Shown: in pieces, positions 33,684 through 42,654 of the stretch | How positions within the stretch are numbered: position 1 is the first letter of the stretch | How the letters are laid out: every line of letters begins with the position of its first letter | NCBI GenBank assembly: GCA_016930675.1 | Contig: JAFGGG010000037.1 | Coordinates: forward strand, 62,001-126,000 | DNA from: Spirochaetales bacterium | Lineage (GTDB): Bacteria > Spirochaetota > Spirochaetia > SZUA-6 > RPPD01 | Length of the DNA: 64,000 nt | Direction of reading: 5' to 3' | Translations under genes and position numbers: made by a program | Notes under the pieces: model-generated | The model's database searches: none | What the model was told of the DNA's origin: nothing | Seen by the model: the letters and a program-made list of their open reading frames with translations, nothing else

Positions 33684-35062
33684 TGCAGATTGATACAGAC
33701 AAGCTTACACCCAAGGAAATAGTAGCCTCATTAGATAAATATATTATCGGACAGGAAAAAGCAAAACGGGCCGTGGCAATTGCACTGCGCAATCGATACC
33801 GCCGTACCAAACTGCCGGAGGAACTAAAAGATGAGGTTGCTCCTAAGAATATTATTATGATAGGTCCTACAGGTGTGGGAAAAACAGAAATCGCCCGCCG
33901 GCTTTCCAAGCTTACCGGCGCGCCTTTTATTAAAGTAGAGGCGACAAAATATACGGAAGTAGGGTACGTGGGCAGGGATGTGGAATCAATGGTCAGGGAT
34001 CTGGTTTCGGTGGCTATCTCCATGGTTAAAGCGGAATTCCAGGAAAAAGTAAAAGTAGAAGCGGAAAAACGCGCGGAAGAAGCACTGCTGGATTTACTTT
34101 TACCGGGAATGAATAAACCGGTGATCAAGCCCGGAAAACCGCTGAGTATACCTGCCGCACCGGCTCCTGATCAGGGAACGCAGTCGACTACACGTGAAAA
34201 GTTTAGAGAAAAACTGCACAAAGGTGAACTTGATGAAAAATTAGTGGAAGTAAACATCACCAAGCAGGCTTTTCCTTCCGTGGAAATATTTTCCGGTACC
34301 AGTTTTGAAGAACTGGACATTAACATCGGCGGTAATCTTTCCAACCTGCTGGGCGGAAGAAAAAAGAAAAAACGGGTTACGGTTAAGCAGGCCAAGGAGA
34401 TTCTGTTCGCGGAGGAACGGGATAAGCTTATAGATATGGACAGGGTGTCCGAGATTGCTAAGGAACGCACCGAGCAAATGGGAATTATCTTTATCGATGA
34501 GCTGGATAAGATCGCCTCAAGTCAGAACAAAACCGGTGTTGATGTGTCGCGCGAAGGAGTTCAGCGCGATATTTTACCGATTGTTGAAGGATCACAAGTG
34601 AACACCCGTTATGGTATCATTGATACCGCGCATATTCTGTTTATCGCGGCCGGCGCGTTCCATATGAGCAAACCATCGGATCTGATACCTGAACTGCAGG
34701 GACGCTTTCCATTGCGGGTTGAGTTGAATGCATTAACCAGTGACGATTTTATCAAAATACTCACACAGCCTAAAAACGCGCTGATTAAGCAGTATGAAGA
34801 GCTTTTGAAAACAGAAGAGGTTACACTGGATTTTAAGGATGAGGCCATAGAGCGGATTTCCGAGATCGCGACCGAGGTTAATACTAAAACCGAAAATATC
34901 GGCGCGCGACGATTGCATACTATAATGGAAAATTTATTAGAGGAGGTTTCATTTCACGCGCCCGATTTGAAGGGACAGACAATCAATATTACGAAAAAAT
35001 ATGTGAATGATAAATTGGGTGCCATTATCGAGGATCGGGATGTTACGAGGTATATACTCTAA
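33683..35062 (+). CDS. hslU: ATP-dependent unfoldase HslU
   Basis: HslU (ClpY) is the AAA+ ring that unfolds substrates and feeds HslV. The 459-residue protein has LTPKEIVASLDKYIIGQ, Walker A GPTGVGKTEIA near residue 62, the VEATKYTEVGYVGRDVE pore region, Walker B IIFIDELDKIA, and the GARRLHTIMENLLEE sensor 2. The C-terminal residues RDVTRYIL are the tail that inserts into HslV. The start ATG 33683 overlaps the hslV stop. Confidence 0.96.
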   Translation: MQIDTDKLTPKEIVASLDKYIIGQEKAKRAVAIALRNRYRRTKLPEELKDEVAPKNIIMIGPTGVGKTEIARRLSKLTGAPFIKVEATKYTEVGYVGRDVESMVRDLVSVAISMVKAEFQEKVKVEAEKRAEEALLDLLLPGMNKPVIKPGKPLSIPAAPAPDQGTQSTTREKFREKLHKGELDEKLVEVNITKQAFPSVEIFSGTSFEELDINIGGNLSNLLGGRKKKKRVTVKQAKEILFAEERDKLIDMDRVSEIAKERTEQMGIIFIDELDKIASSQNKTGVDVSREGVQRDILPIVEGSQVNTRYGIIDTAHILFIAAGAFHMSKPSDLIPELQGRFPLRVELNALTSDDFIKILTQPKNALIKQYEELLKTEEVTLDFKDEAIERISEIATEVNTKTENIGARRLHTIMENLLEEVSFHAPDLKGQTINITKKYVNDKLGAIIEDRDVTRYIL

Positions 35063-35080
35063 GGTATTGTTAATAAAACC

Positions 35081-35107
35081 TAATTTTAGCAGGGATGCTG
35101 CCGAAAA
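35081..35107 (+). promoter_or_regulatory. Candidate sigma28 (FliA) promoter of the flagellar run
   Basis: TAAT (35081-35084), fifteen bases and GCCGAAAA (35100-35107) match the flagellar consensus TAAA-N15-GCCGATAA in ten of twelve positions with exact spacing. It lies about 20 bases before the flgB start and FliA is encoded in the same run. The same bases can form an imperfect hairpin (GCAG/CTGC with ATTTT/AAAAT), a competing reading. Confidence 0.45.
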
Positions 35108-35126
35108 TCTTAGGTAAGGAGATAGA

Positions 35127-35552
35127 TTGGTTATGTATTATACTAATGCTTTTGAAAAGAATTTAAGTATTCTTCAAAGAGGAATGGACGTCTCGTTGTT
35201 ACGGTATAATGTCATCGCAAACAATATTGCCAATTCCGAAACTCCGAACTTTAAGCGTTCGGTGGTAAACTTTGAAGCCCAGCTTAAACGTGCCCTGGAT
35301 GCGGAAAAAGTGAAACCTTCGTTTCCCGGCAGACTACGCTATAAGCGGGGTGTTTCATTCTTTACGGAGAGAAAGTACAGCGATGTACAACCAAAAGTGG
35401 TTTTGGACTATCTGACAACCGCGAAAAATAACGGTAATAATGTGGATATCGATGAAGAAATGATGAACGCTGTTTCAACGCAGCTTCAGTATCAGACCAT
35501 GCTGCACGCCGTAAATAACGAGTTCGTACGTTTAAACCTTGTACTGCGATAG
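35127..35552 (+). CDS. flgB: Flagellar basal-body rod protein FlgB
   Basis: FlgB is the proximal rod subunit. The 141-residue protein has the rod signature SLLRYNVIANNIANSETPNFK near residue 30 and a heptad C-terminal helix. TTG 35127 has AAGGAG six bases upstream; ATG 35133 is also possible. It is the first gene of the flagellar run, 64 bases after hslU, as in spirochaetes. Confidence 0.93.
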   Translation: MVMYYTNAFEKNLSILQRGMDVSLLRYNVIANNIANSETPNFKRSVVNFEAQLKRALDAEKVKPSFPGRLRYKRGVSFFTERKYSDVQPKVVLDYLTTAKNNGNNVDIDEEMMNAVSTQLQYQTMLHAVNNEFVRLNLVLR

Positions 35553-35568
35553 GAGGATGTGAGAAAAA

Positions 35569-36027
35569 ATGGGTATGTATACGACATTAAACACAGCATC
35601 GTCCGGTCTCACGGCACAGAGGACACGGCTTGATGTGATTGCCAATAACCTGGCCAATATCGACACCACACGCACGACAGAAGGCGGACCTTACAGACGC
35701 AGCAGGGTAGTGTTTAGGCCGCGGGTATCACAGCCTTATTGGAGGAGCCCGTTTTTACCCAAATATTTGGAGAATCAAATCGGGAAAGGTGTGCGAATCG
35801 TAAATATTGAGAAAGATTATATGTCAAAAACAAGACTGGTGTGGGATCCGACTCACCCGGATGCTATTAAAACCGGACCGCAGACAGGCTATGTGGAATA
35901 TCCCAATGTTAATGTGGTCTCGGAGATGGTGGATATGATTTCCGCATCGCGGTCGTATGAAGCTAATGTAACAATAATAAACGGGGCTAAAAGTATGTTC
36001 CTTAAAGCCTTGGAAATAGGGAGGTAA
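35569..36027 (+). CDS. flgC: Flagellar basal-body rod protein FlgC
   Basis: FlgC is the next rod subunit. The 152-residue protein has TASSGLTAQRTRLDVIANNL and LANIDTTRT, and the YPNVNVVSEMVDMISASRSY motif at the C-terminal coiled coil. Start ATG 35569 with AGGAGG upstream. Length is typical. Confidence 0.95.
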   Translation: MGMYTTLNTASSGLTAQRTRLDVIANNLANIDTTRTTEGGPYRRSRVVFRPRVSQPYWRSPFLPKYLENQIGKGVRIVNIEKDYMSKTRLVWDPTHPDAIKTGPQTGYVEYPNVNVVSEMVDMISASRSYEANVTIINGAKSMFLKALEIGR

Positions 36028-36030
36028 TAG

Positions 36031-36372
36031 ATGCCTGGCTTTTATAATACATTTACATCAGGTCTGTTCAGACATAAAACGGGGCCCGTGGAGGTTCAGC
36101 CCAAATATTTTGAACGTCTGAAATTTAAAAAGATGGAGAAGCAGCCTAAGGGCTTGGGATTCGGACAGATGCTCGCCGGTGCTCTGAACGGCGTTAACGA
36201 TATGCAAATGAACGCATACCGGCTGAGCGAACAGTTTATAACCGAGCCCGGATCCGTTGATGTGCATGATGTAACCCTGGGCACGGCCAAGGCCAATCTG
36301 TCGCTTTCTATTACCAAAGCCTTGTTTGACAGGGCAATAAGGGCATATAAAGAAATTATAAATATGCGATAA
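36031..36372 (+). CDS. fliE: Flagellar hook-basal body protein FliE
   Basis: FliE joins the MS ring to the rod. The 113-residue protein has the family C-terminal region VDVHDVTLGTAKANLSLSI and LFDRAIRAYKEIINMR. It begins 3 bases after flgC, following the flgBC-fliE order. A 10-base-pair hairpin follows it. Confidence 0.92.
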   Translation: MPGFYNTFTSGLFRHKTGPVEVQPKYFERLKFKKMEKQPKGLGFGQMLAGALNGVNDMQMNAYRLSEQFITEPGSVDVHDVTLGTAKANLSLSITKALFDRAIRAYKEIINMR

Positions 36373-36384
36373 AAAAAGTGAAAA

Positions 36385-36407
36385 TTTGACGCAGTTTCTG
36401 CGTCAAA
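36385..36407 (+). other. Hairpin between fliE and fliF
   Basis: TTTGACGCAG and CTGCGTCAAA form a perfect ten-base-pair stem with a TTT loop. On the plus strand no T-run follows; on the minus strand a T-rich tract follows, in the wrong direction for these genes. It may be an mRNA stability or processing element that adjusts levels between the rod genes and fliF. Confidence 0.65.
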
Positions 36408-36438
36408 ATAAATATTACGTTCATTAAAGGGAGGGGAG

Positions 36439-38157
36439 ATGAACGAATGGCTTAAAAAAATCATAGAGCAGATTAAAACGCTCTGGAAAAAATGGTCAAT
36501 TAATCAAAAAATAATTATCCTGGCTGTAGCGGGCGTTTCCATAGTTGCGCTGATTTTATTGTTTACCTTAAGTTCGGCACCGTCACGGCCGCCGTTATTC
36601 AGAAGTCCGATCACAGATGAAAATCAACTTGTACGCATAACGAACCGTCTGGATGAAGAAGGTGTGGATTACAAGGTAGAGAATAATATCATCTATTTGC
36701 GGGATGAAAAAACCGCAATGCGGATGAGGAGTGTTCTCATCCGTGAAGACCTGGTTCCTGATTATGTGGATCCATGGGATGTTTTCGATACCGACAGCTG
36801 GACAATTACCGACTATGTGCGCGATAAGAATTTCAAGCGGGCAATTGAAGCGAAACTCAAACAACATATCGTGGCTTTGGACGATGTGGACGCGGTAAGC
36901 CTGAATCTTTTTATACCGGATAAAGAGTTGCTGGAAGAAGATCAGGATCCTATAACCTGTTCTGTTATCATCACACCCAAGCCCGGTTCAGACATCACAA
37001 CCAACCGCAGGAAGATCGAAGGTATTGAGAAACTTATTATGTTTGCCATCTCCGGACTGCTGAAGGAAAATATCTTTATCACAGACGAGATCAGCGGAAT
37101 TCATTTAAATGATTTTGATTCTGATATTGTAAAAGAAGGGGAAAGACTGGAGATTGCCAAGAAAGAATTAAGAATCAAGGCCGACGAAGAAAAAAAGATG
37201 AAAGCGGAAATCTATAAAGAATTGAGTAAAATATTTACTCCGGACAGGATCCGTATCGTTCGCATAGACATCGATCTGGATATGAGTAAAAAAACAACGG
37301 AAAGCGAAGAATATTTTCCCATAGAGATGAGACCCGATAATCCCAAAACGGCATGGGATGAATCAGAGTATAAGGAGTCCATTACCAGAACAAAGGCCAC
37401 GGAAAACGAATCTTTTAAGGGCACGGGATATAATCCAGAAGGTCCTCCTGGAACCGAAGGCCAGGTACCGCCCGCTTTTAAAGATCTCTCAAGTCTGCAG
37501 GGGACATATGACCGAAGCGTGGAAGAGGTCGAGAACGCAATTAATTCCCGTTCGATTAAAATGCAGGACAGGCCGTGGACCATAAAGCGGTTAACGCTGG
37601 GCATAGCGGTTGACGGGCGCTGGAAAAAAATGCGCGATGAAGTTACAGGCGAACTGATGTTTAATCCTGACGGCAGTCTGCAGAGAGAGTATATCGAGGT
37701 TAGCGACGAGGAAATAAAGACAGCCACCAAGATTATCGAAGGAGCGGTGGGCTACAAGCGGGAACGCGGCGATATCGTAACCGTTGAGCACATGCAATTT
37801 GACAGAACAGCCATGTTTTTGCAGGAAGATGAGATGTACCGCGGCCAAAGGGCATTGCAGAGAGTTGTTTTTTGGATCATAATAGGAATAGGACTTATTT
37901 TTGTGGCCATAATTGCTTTTAGGATACTTTCGAGGTATCTTGAAAGAAGAAGGCGCTTGAAAGAAGAGGAGCTCGCACGACAGCACCAGGCTATGCGTGA
38001 AGCAGCTTTGCGCAGTGCCGAAGAAAAGGGTGTTGAAGTTGAGCTTTCGGTTGAAGAGCGGGCGCGTCTTGAGATGCAGGAGAACGCCATTAATATGGCG
38101 CGTGAGCATCCGGAGGATGTAGCTCAGCTTATAAGAACATGGTTATTGGAGGAGTAG
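36439..38157 (+). CDS. fliF: Flagellar MS-ring protein FliF
   Basis: FliF forms the MS ring in the inner membrane. The 572-residue protein has an N-terminal membrane helix (about 24-44), two YscJ/RBM-like domains with the sequence SLNLFIPDKELLEE, a Pro-rich loop (YNPEGPPGTEGQVPP), a second membrane helix (about 475-497) and a cytoplasmic tail that binds FliG. Start ATG 36439 has GGGAGGGGAG upstream. Confidence 0.95.
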   Translation: MNEWLKKIIEQIKTLWKKWSINQKIIILAVAGVSIVALILLFTLSSAPSRPPLFRSPITDENQLVRITNRLDEEGVDYKVENNIIYLRDEKTAMRMRSVLIREDLVPDYVDPWDVFDTDSWTITDYVRDKNFKRAIEAKLKQHIVALDDVDAVSLNLFIPDKELLEEDQDPITCSVIITPKPGSDITTNRRKIEGIEKLIMFAISGLLKENIFITDEISGIHLNDFDSDIVKEGERLEIAKKELRIKADEEKKMKAEIYKELSKIFTPDRIRIVRIDIDLDMSKKTTESEEYFPIEMRPDNPKTAWDESEYKESITRTKATENESFKGTGYNPEGPPGTEGQVPPAFKDLSSLQGTYDRSVEEVENAINSRSIKMQDRPWTIKRLTLGIAVDGRWKKMRDEVTGELMFNPDGSLQREYIEVSDEEIKTATKIIEGAVGYKRERGDIVTVEHMQFDRTAMFLQEDEMYRGQRALQRVVFWIIIGIGLIFVAIIAFRILSRYLERRRRLKEEELARQHQAMREAALRSAEEKGVEVELSVEERARLEMQENAINMAREHPEDVAQLIRTWLLEE

Positions 38158-38161
38158 AACC

Positions 38162-39262
38162 ATGGCAAAAAAAGCAACAAGCACAACAAGCACGACAGCG
38201 CAGAGCCCCAGTGTAGTTCATGCACCTGCGCGTAAACATACAACCACCCACAGTACCCATAAGAAACAGCTGACAGGCAGACAGAAAGCGGCTATTTTTC
38301 TTGTTACGTTGGGCTCGGAAATATCAGCTGAAATTTTCAAGCATTTGCGGGAAGATGAGATAGAACAGCTTACCTTTGAAATTGCCCGGTTGGAGAGTAT
38401 TGAGCCGGAAGATAGAGATAAGGTGCTTATGGAATTCCAGGAGCTGATGATGGCTCAGGATTTTATCACGACCGGTGGTATTGATTACGCTCGTGAACTT
38501 TTGGAAAAATCACTTGGAACCCAAAAAGCTGTTGATATTATTAACCGCCTCACCAGTTCACTGCAGGTAAGGCCGTTTGATTTTATCAGAAGAACCGATC
38601 CAGCGCATCTGTTAAACTTCATTCAACAGGAACATCCGCAGACAATCGCATTGATTCTCGCTTATTTGGAACCGCAGAAGGCCAGCGTTATTTTGGGCAG
38701 CTTGCCGCATGAGATTCAATCCGATGTGGCAAAACGAATCGCAACCATGGACCGGACTTCACCTGAAGTACTGCGTGAGGTGGAACGCGTTCTTGAGAAA
38801 AAATTATCCACACTCTCATCCGAAGATTATACCGCAGCCGGCGGCGTGGAAAGCATTGTGGAGATCTTAAACCTGGTAGACAGATCAACAGAAAAGACCA
38901 TTATCGAGTCACTGGAAGAAGACGATCCGGAGTTGGCGGAAGAGATTAAGAAGAGGATGTTTGTGTTCGAAGATATCGTACTGCTTGACGACAGGGCTAT
39001 TCAAAAGGTGTTGCGTGAGGTTGATACCACAGAACTGGCAAAAGCACTCAAGGCAGTTGATTCGGAAGTACAGGATAAAATATTCAGGAATATGTCACGA
39101 AGGGCCTCAACCCTGCTTAAGGAAGATATGGAGTATATGGGGCCGATTCGGCTAAAGGATGTGGAAGAATCGCAACAGAAAATTGTTGCCATTATTCGCA
39201 AGCTGGAAGAACAGGGAGAGATTGTAGTAGCGCGTGCGGGTGAGGACGAACTGGTTGTATAG
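38162..39262 (+). CDS. fliG: Flagellar motor switch protein FliG
   Basis: FliG is the torque-generating rotor protein. The 366 residues include an unusual Thr/Ser/His-rich N-terminal tail of about 38 residues, then the N domain (LTGRQKAAIFLVTLG), the EHPQT middle domain (FIQQEHPQTIALILAYL) and the C-terminal domain with the charged torque helix (LDDRAIQKVLREVDTTELAKAL). Spirochaetes often have two FliG proteins; this one, in the main operon, is the FliG2 type. Confidence 0.95.
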   Translation: MAKKATSTTSTTAQSPSVVHAPARKHTTTHSTHKKQLTGRQKAAIFLVTLGSEISAEIFKHLREDEIEQLTFEIARLESIEPEDRDKVLMEFQELMMAQDFITTGGIDYARELLEKSLGTQKAVDIINRLTSSLQVRPFDFIRRTDPAHLLNFIQQEHPQTIALILAYLEPQKASVILGSLPHEIQSDVAKRIATMDRTSPEVLREVERVLEKKLSTLSSEDYTAAGGVESIVEILNLVDRSTEKTIIESLEEDDPELAEEIKKRMFVFEDIVLLDDRAIQKVLREVDTTELAKALKAVDSEVQDKIFRNMSRRASTLLKEDMEYMGPIRLKDVEESQQKIVAIIRKLEEQGEIVVARAGEDELVV

Positions 39263-39296
39263 GCATATATAAGTAATTTATTATAAGGAGAAAGCT

Positions 39297-40214
39297 TTGG
39301 CAAAAAATGTTTTTCGTCCGACAGAAGTGGTTAATGTAAATAAAAAAGTGTTCATCGATCCTCCCAAAGTAATGGAAAAAGAAGAACCGAAAATCGAGGA
39401 ACGAACCACGATGGAAGAGTATACCGGTCCTTCGTTGGACGACTTAAGGAAGGAAGCTGAAGAGTTCAAGTCGCGATGGGAAGAGGAGCGCTCGCAAAAA
39501 ATCAAAGACGCGGAAGCAGAAGCGGAACGCATTATCAAGGACGCGGAAGCTGTGGCTTTCGATGAGGTCAAGAAAAAGAACAATCAGGCGCAAAAAATAA
39601 AACAGGAAGCCGAGGCGGAGGCCAAGCAGAAAATAGAGGAAGCAAAAAAACAGGCGGAGGAACTCGAAGCAGAAGTAAAACAGAAAGTCGAACGGATAGA
39701 GAATCAGGCATACGAAAAAGGTTACCGCGACGGACATGAGCAGGGTTTTAACGGGGGCAAAGATGAAGTACAGCGCCTTATCGACCGGCTGCATGTGATT
39801 ATGACAAAGGCAATTGATAAGCGTAATGAAATAATCGAAGAGTCGGAAACGCAGATAATAAATTTGGTACTGCTTATAGCCAAAAAGGTTATAAAAGTGA
39901 TTTCAGAGAATCAAAAAAACGTGGTTATTAACAATGTAATACAGGCGCTGCGTAAGTTGAAAAGCCGTGGTGATGTGGTAATCCGGGTAAATCTAAGTGA
40001 TTTGGATCTTACAACCGAACATATAAAGGATTTTATGTCGATGGTGGAAAATGTAAAATCCATCACCGTTTTGGAAGACTCTTCAGTCGATAAGGGCGGA
40101 TGTATCATAGAGACGGATTTCGGACAGATAGACGCGCGTATTTCAAGTCAGCTGCACGAAATCGAGGAAAATATTATAGAGCTTATGCCCATCCGCGCCA
40201 AGGGTGAGCAATAA
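39297..40214 (+). CDS. fliH: Flagellar assembly protein FliH
   Basis: FliH is the stator-like regulator of the export ATPase FliI. The 305-residue protein is mostly charged coiled coil, with Glu/Lys/Ala-rich heptads at about 50-140 and the GxxxG-like segment YEKGYRDGHEQGFNGG near 140-155. The C-terminal domain that binds FliI follows. The start is TTG 39297, with AAGGAG nine bases upstream. Confidence 0.9.
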   Translation: MAKNVFRPTEVVNVNKKVFIDPPKVMEKEEPKIEERTTMEEYTGPSLDDLRKEAEEFKSRWEEERSQKIKDAEAEAERIIKDAEAVAFDEVKKKNNQAQKIKQEAEAEAKQKIEEAKKQAEELEAEVKQKVERIENQAYEKGYRDGHEQGFNGGKDEVQRLIDRLHVIMTKAIDKRNEIIEESETQIINLVLLIAKKVIKVISENQKNVVINNVIQALRKLKSRGDVVIRVNLSDLDLTTEHIKDFMSMVENVKSITVLEDSSVDKGGCIIETDFGQIDARISSQLHEIEENIIELMPIRAKGEQ

Positions 40215-40247
40215 AAAATATATTTGTTAATCGGAGGGGAACAAATA

Positions 40248-41564
40248 TTGAATATTTTTGATAAGTATACTTCTGTACTGGAAAAAGTAGATCCCATTAA
40301 ATGTACAGGCGTGGTTGAACGTATCCGCGGCTTGCTCATTGAAAGTAACGGCCCTCAGGCTGTTGTGGGCGAGCTGTGCCAGATCCTGATTCCCAAAGGC
40401 AGCGGAGTAGTATGGGCTGAAGTCGCGGGGTTAAGCGGTAAAACAGTTCAGCTTATGCCCTATGACGAGATGGAAGGAATCGAAGTAGGATGTATTGTGA
40501 TCGCTATGGGACATAATCTGAAGGTCCCTGTTTCCCAAAAATTGCTGGGCAGGGTGCTGGATGCCATGGGAAAGCCTCTTGACGGTAAAGGCGATATCGG
40601 TTCGGCGGAATGGTATTCGATCTTTAATACTCCGCCTCATGTGCTTAATCGTAAACGAATTGCCCAATCGGTTGCCACAGGTGTCAGGTCAATTGACGGA
40701 CTGTTGACTGTGGGTAAGGGTCAGAGAATGGGGATTTTTTCCGGAAGCGGTATCGGTAAATCAACCATGTTGGGAATGATAGCGCGCAACACATCGGCTG
40801 ATGTCAATGTAATCGCCCTTATCGGTGAAAGAGGACGAGAGGTAAGAGAGTTTATTGAGAACGATCTGGGTGAAGAAGGTTTAAAGCGTTCGGTAATTAT
40901 TGTGGCCTCGTCCAATAAACCTCCGCTGTCAAGAATCAGGGGCGCTTTTGTGGCAACGGCGATCGCCGAATATTTCAGAGACAGCCATAATGACGTCATG
41001 CTGATGTTTGATTCGGTAACAAGATTTGCCAGAGCTCAGCGGGAGATAGGACTTGCCGTAGGTGAACCGCCAGCCAACCGTGGTTTTACTCCATCGGTAT
41101 TTTCCACGCTGCCGAAACTTCTGGAAAGGTGCGGAACATCGGAGAACGGGACCATTACGGGATTTTATACAATTTTGGTTGAAGGTGATGATATGGATGA
41201 ACCGGTTTCAGATGCGGTGCGGGGTATTTTGGACGGTCATGTGGTGCTGACGAGAAGACTCGCGCAAAAGAATCATTATCCGGCGGTTGATGTACTGCAG
41301 TCCATATCAAGATTAAGTATTTATGTCACGGAACCTGAAGTGCAGAAAGCCGCGGGTTATATTAAGCGCATGCTGGCAGTTTATTATGAAGCGGAAGATT
41401 TGATTAATGTCGGTGCATATGCTGCGGGATCAAATCCGGAGATTGATGAAGCAATTGAAAAAATGCCGGCAATTAATGAATTTTTAAGACAGGATATCTA
41501 TGAAAAGTCGACATTGGAAGAAACGTTTAAAAAGTTGGCTGAAATAGCCGGTGTGGAATCATGA
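40248..41564 (+). CDS. fliI: Flagellum-specific ATP synthase FliI
   Basis: FliI is the hexameric ATPase of flagellar type III export. The 438-residue protein has Walker A GIFSGSGIGKST near residue 163, Walker B LMFDSVTRFARAQREIG, and the F1-beta-like SRLSIYVTE. I start at TTG 40248 with GGAGGGG nine bases upstream; the frame is open to TTG 40224, but that start is ahead of the ribosome site. It overlaps fliJ by 4 bases. Confidence 0.94.
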   Translation: MNIFDKYTSVLEKVDPIKCTGVVERIRGLLIESNGPQAVVGELCQILIPKGSGVVWAEVAGLSGKTVQLMPYDEMEGIEVGCIVIAMGHNLKVPVSQKLLGRVLDAMGKPLDGKGDIGSAEWYSIFNTPPHVLNRKRIAQSVATGVRSIDGLLTVGKGQRMGIFSGSGIGKSTMLGMIARNTSADVNVIALIGERGREVREFIENDLGEEGLKRSVIIVASSNKPPLSRIRGAFVATAIAEYFRDSHNDVMLMFDSVTRFARAQREIGLAVGEPPANRGFTPSVFSTLPKLLERCGTSENGTITGFYTILVEGDDMDEPVSDAVRGILDGHVVLTRRLAQKNHYPAVDVLQSISRLSIYVTEPEVQKAAGYIKRMLAVYYEAEDLINVGAYAAGSNPEIDEAIEKMPAINEFLRQDIYEKSTLEETFKKLAEIAGVES

Positions 41565-42004
41565 AGCGTTTTCAGTTCAGACTGGAAAAACTTTTAAAGA
41601 TCAGACAGTACAGAGAGCGTGAATGGGAGCTTAAACTGGCGGATATTACGGGACAGTGCCTAGTGCTTGAAAAGAAAATAGTAATAAGCAAAGATAATAT
41701 TTCCCACACCCTGGATGAACGTTCAGCACTTGGCGGAACTATTGATATTTACGATCTTATTGCCAACGAAATGTATATAGCGCGTATGAAGCAGGCTATT
41801 GTGAATGCGGGGATTGAGCTTGAACAAAAAAAAAGGGAAAGAGAAAAGGTTAGAAAAAAGTTTCTTGAAGCATCAAAACAGAAAAAAATATTGGAAAAAC
41901 TAAAACAAAGAAAAGAGCAAGAGTATTACAAAGAAGCCAAGAAAGAAGAGTTCAAGAATGTGGATGAGATTAATGCGGGAGATGCAATCCGCAAACTTGT
42001 TTAG
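41561..42004 (+). CDS. fliJ: Flagellar FliJ-like protein
   Basis: FliJ is a coiled-coil stalk protein of the export ATPase. The 147 residues are helical and highly charged: FQFRLEKLLKIRQYREREWEL at the start and long Lys/Glu runs at the end. ATG 41561 overlaps the fliI stop. Identity rests on position after fliI, length and coiled-coil character. Confidence 0.85.
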   Translation: MKRFQFRLEKLLKIRQYREREWELKLADITGQCLVLEKKIVISKDNISHTLDERSALGGTIDIYDLIANEMYIARMKQAIVNAGIELEQKKREREKVRKKFLEASKQKKILEKLKQRKEQEYYKEAKKEEFKNVDEINAGDAIRKLV

Positions 42005-42024
42005 TAACCTTAAGGAGGGTAAAT

Positions 42025-42630
42025 ATGGCTGAATATAGTACCATACCGGTGGGCTTAAGAATATTTGTACTCGTTTTAATTGTAATCCTTTTACTCTTTT
42101 TAGGATTTTTTATTTTAAACAGTCTGGGGATTGTTGATATGCGTTCGATATTGGCGCCTATAAACAGTTTGTTCAGTATTCAACCGGAAACAAAAATAGA
42201 TGTGGACGATCCCATGTTGTTGGCAAAACAGCGACTGGCTAAAGACTACGAAGCCGTTGATCTGTTACAGCAGGAAGTGGCAAAACTGCAGTCGGAGGTT
42301 GATAACAAAAGCGGAGAGATCAATCAACAATTAGAAGAGCTTACGGAGCGTGAAAAACAATTGGAAGAGCGAGAAAAATTGCTTAATCAACAATTAAAAG
42401 AGGGCGATGATAGAAGGAGACGGCTGGAACAGATGTCACAGCAGTTTACCGAGATGCCTCCGAAAGAAGCTGTGGCTATTATGAGTAAGATGAACGTGCA
42501 GGAAGTGATTGATATCCTGAAAGTAACCGAGGAACTGGCGGCAGCAGAGGGTGAAGCTTCCATAGTTCCCTATTGGTTAAGTCTGATGAAGGAAGAAAAA
42601 GCAGCCGAGATTCAGGAAAAGTGGAGGTAA
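42025..42630 (+). CDS. flbB: Periplasmic collar protein FlbB (MotE-like)
   Basis: The 201-residue protein has one N-terminal membrane helix (FVLVLIVILLLFLGFFIL), a long charged coiled coil (about 75-140) and a C-terminal MotE/MgtE-N-like domain (QFTEMPPKEAVAIMSKM). In Borrelia FlbB, encoded at the same place, builds the base of the periplasmic collar and helps recruit the stator. The coiled-coil pattern with EREKQLEEREKLLNQQL fits. It is a marker of spirochaete flagella. Confidence 0.83.
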   Translation: MAEYSTIPVGLRIFVLVLIVILLLFLGFFILNSLGIVDMRSILAPINSLFSIQPETKIDVDDPMLLAKQRLAKDYEAVDLLQQEVAKLQSEVDNKSGEINQQLEELTEREKQLEEREKLLNQQLKEGDDRRRRLEQMSQQFTEMPPKEAVAIMSKMNVQEVIDILKVTEELAAAEGEASIVPYWLSLMKEEKAAEIQEKWR

Positions 42631-42654
42631 AAATCCTTTAAGGGGAGGTTGCCA

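Noticed and set aside
37212-37730. Minus-strand open frame of 172 codons inside fliF
   Set aside because: It is antisense to conserved fliF sequence and Ser/Leu-rich in the way shadow frames usually are.
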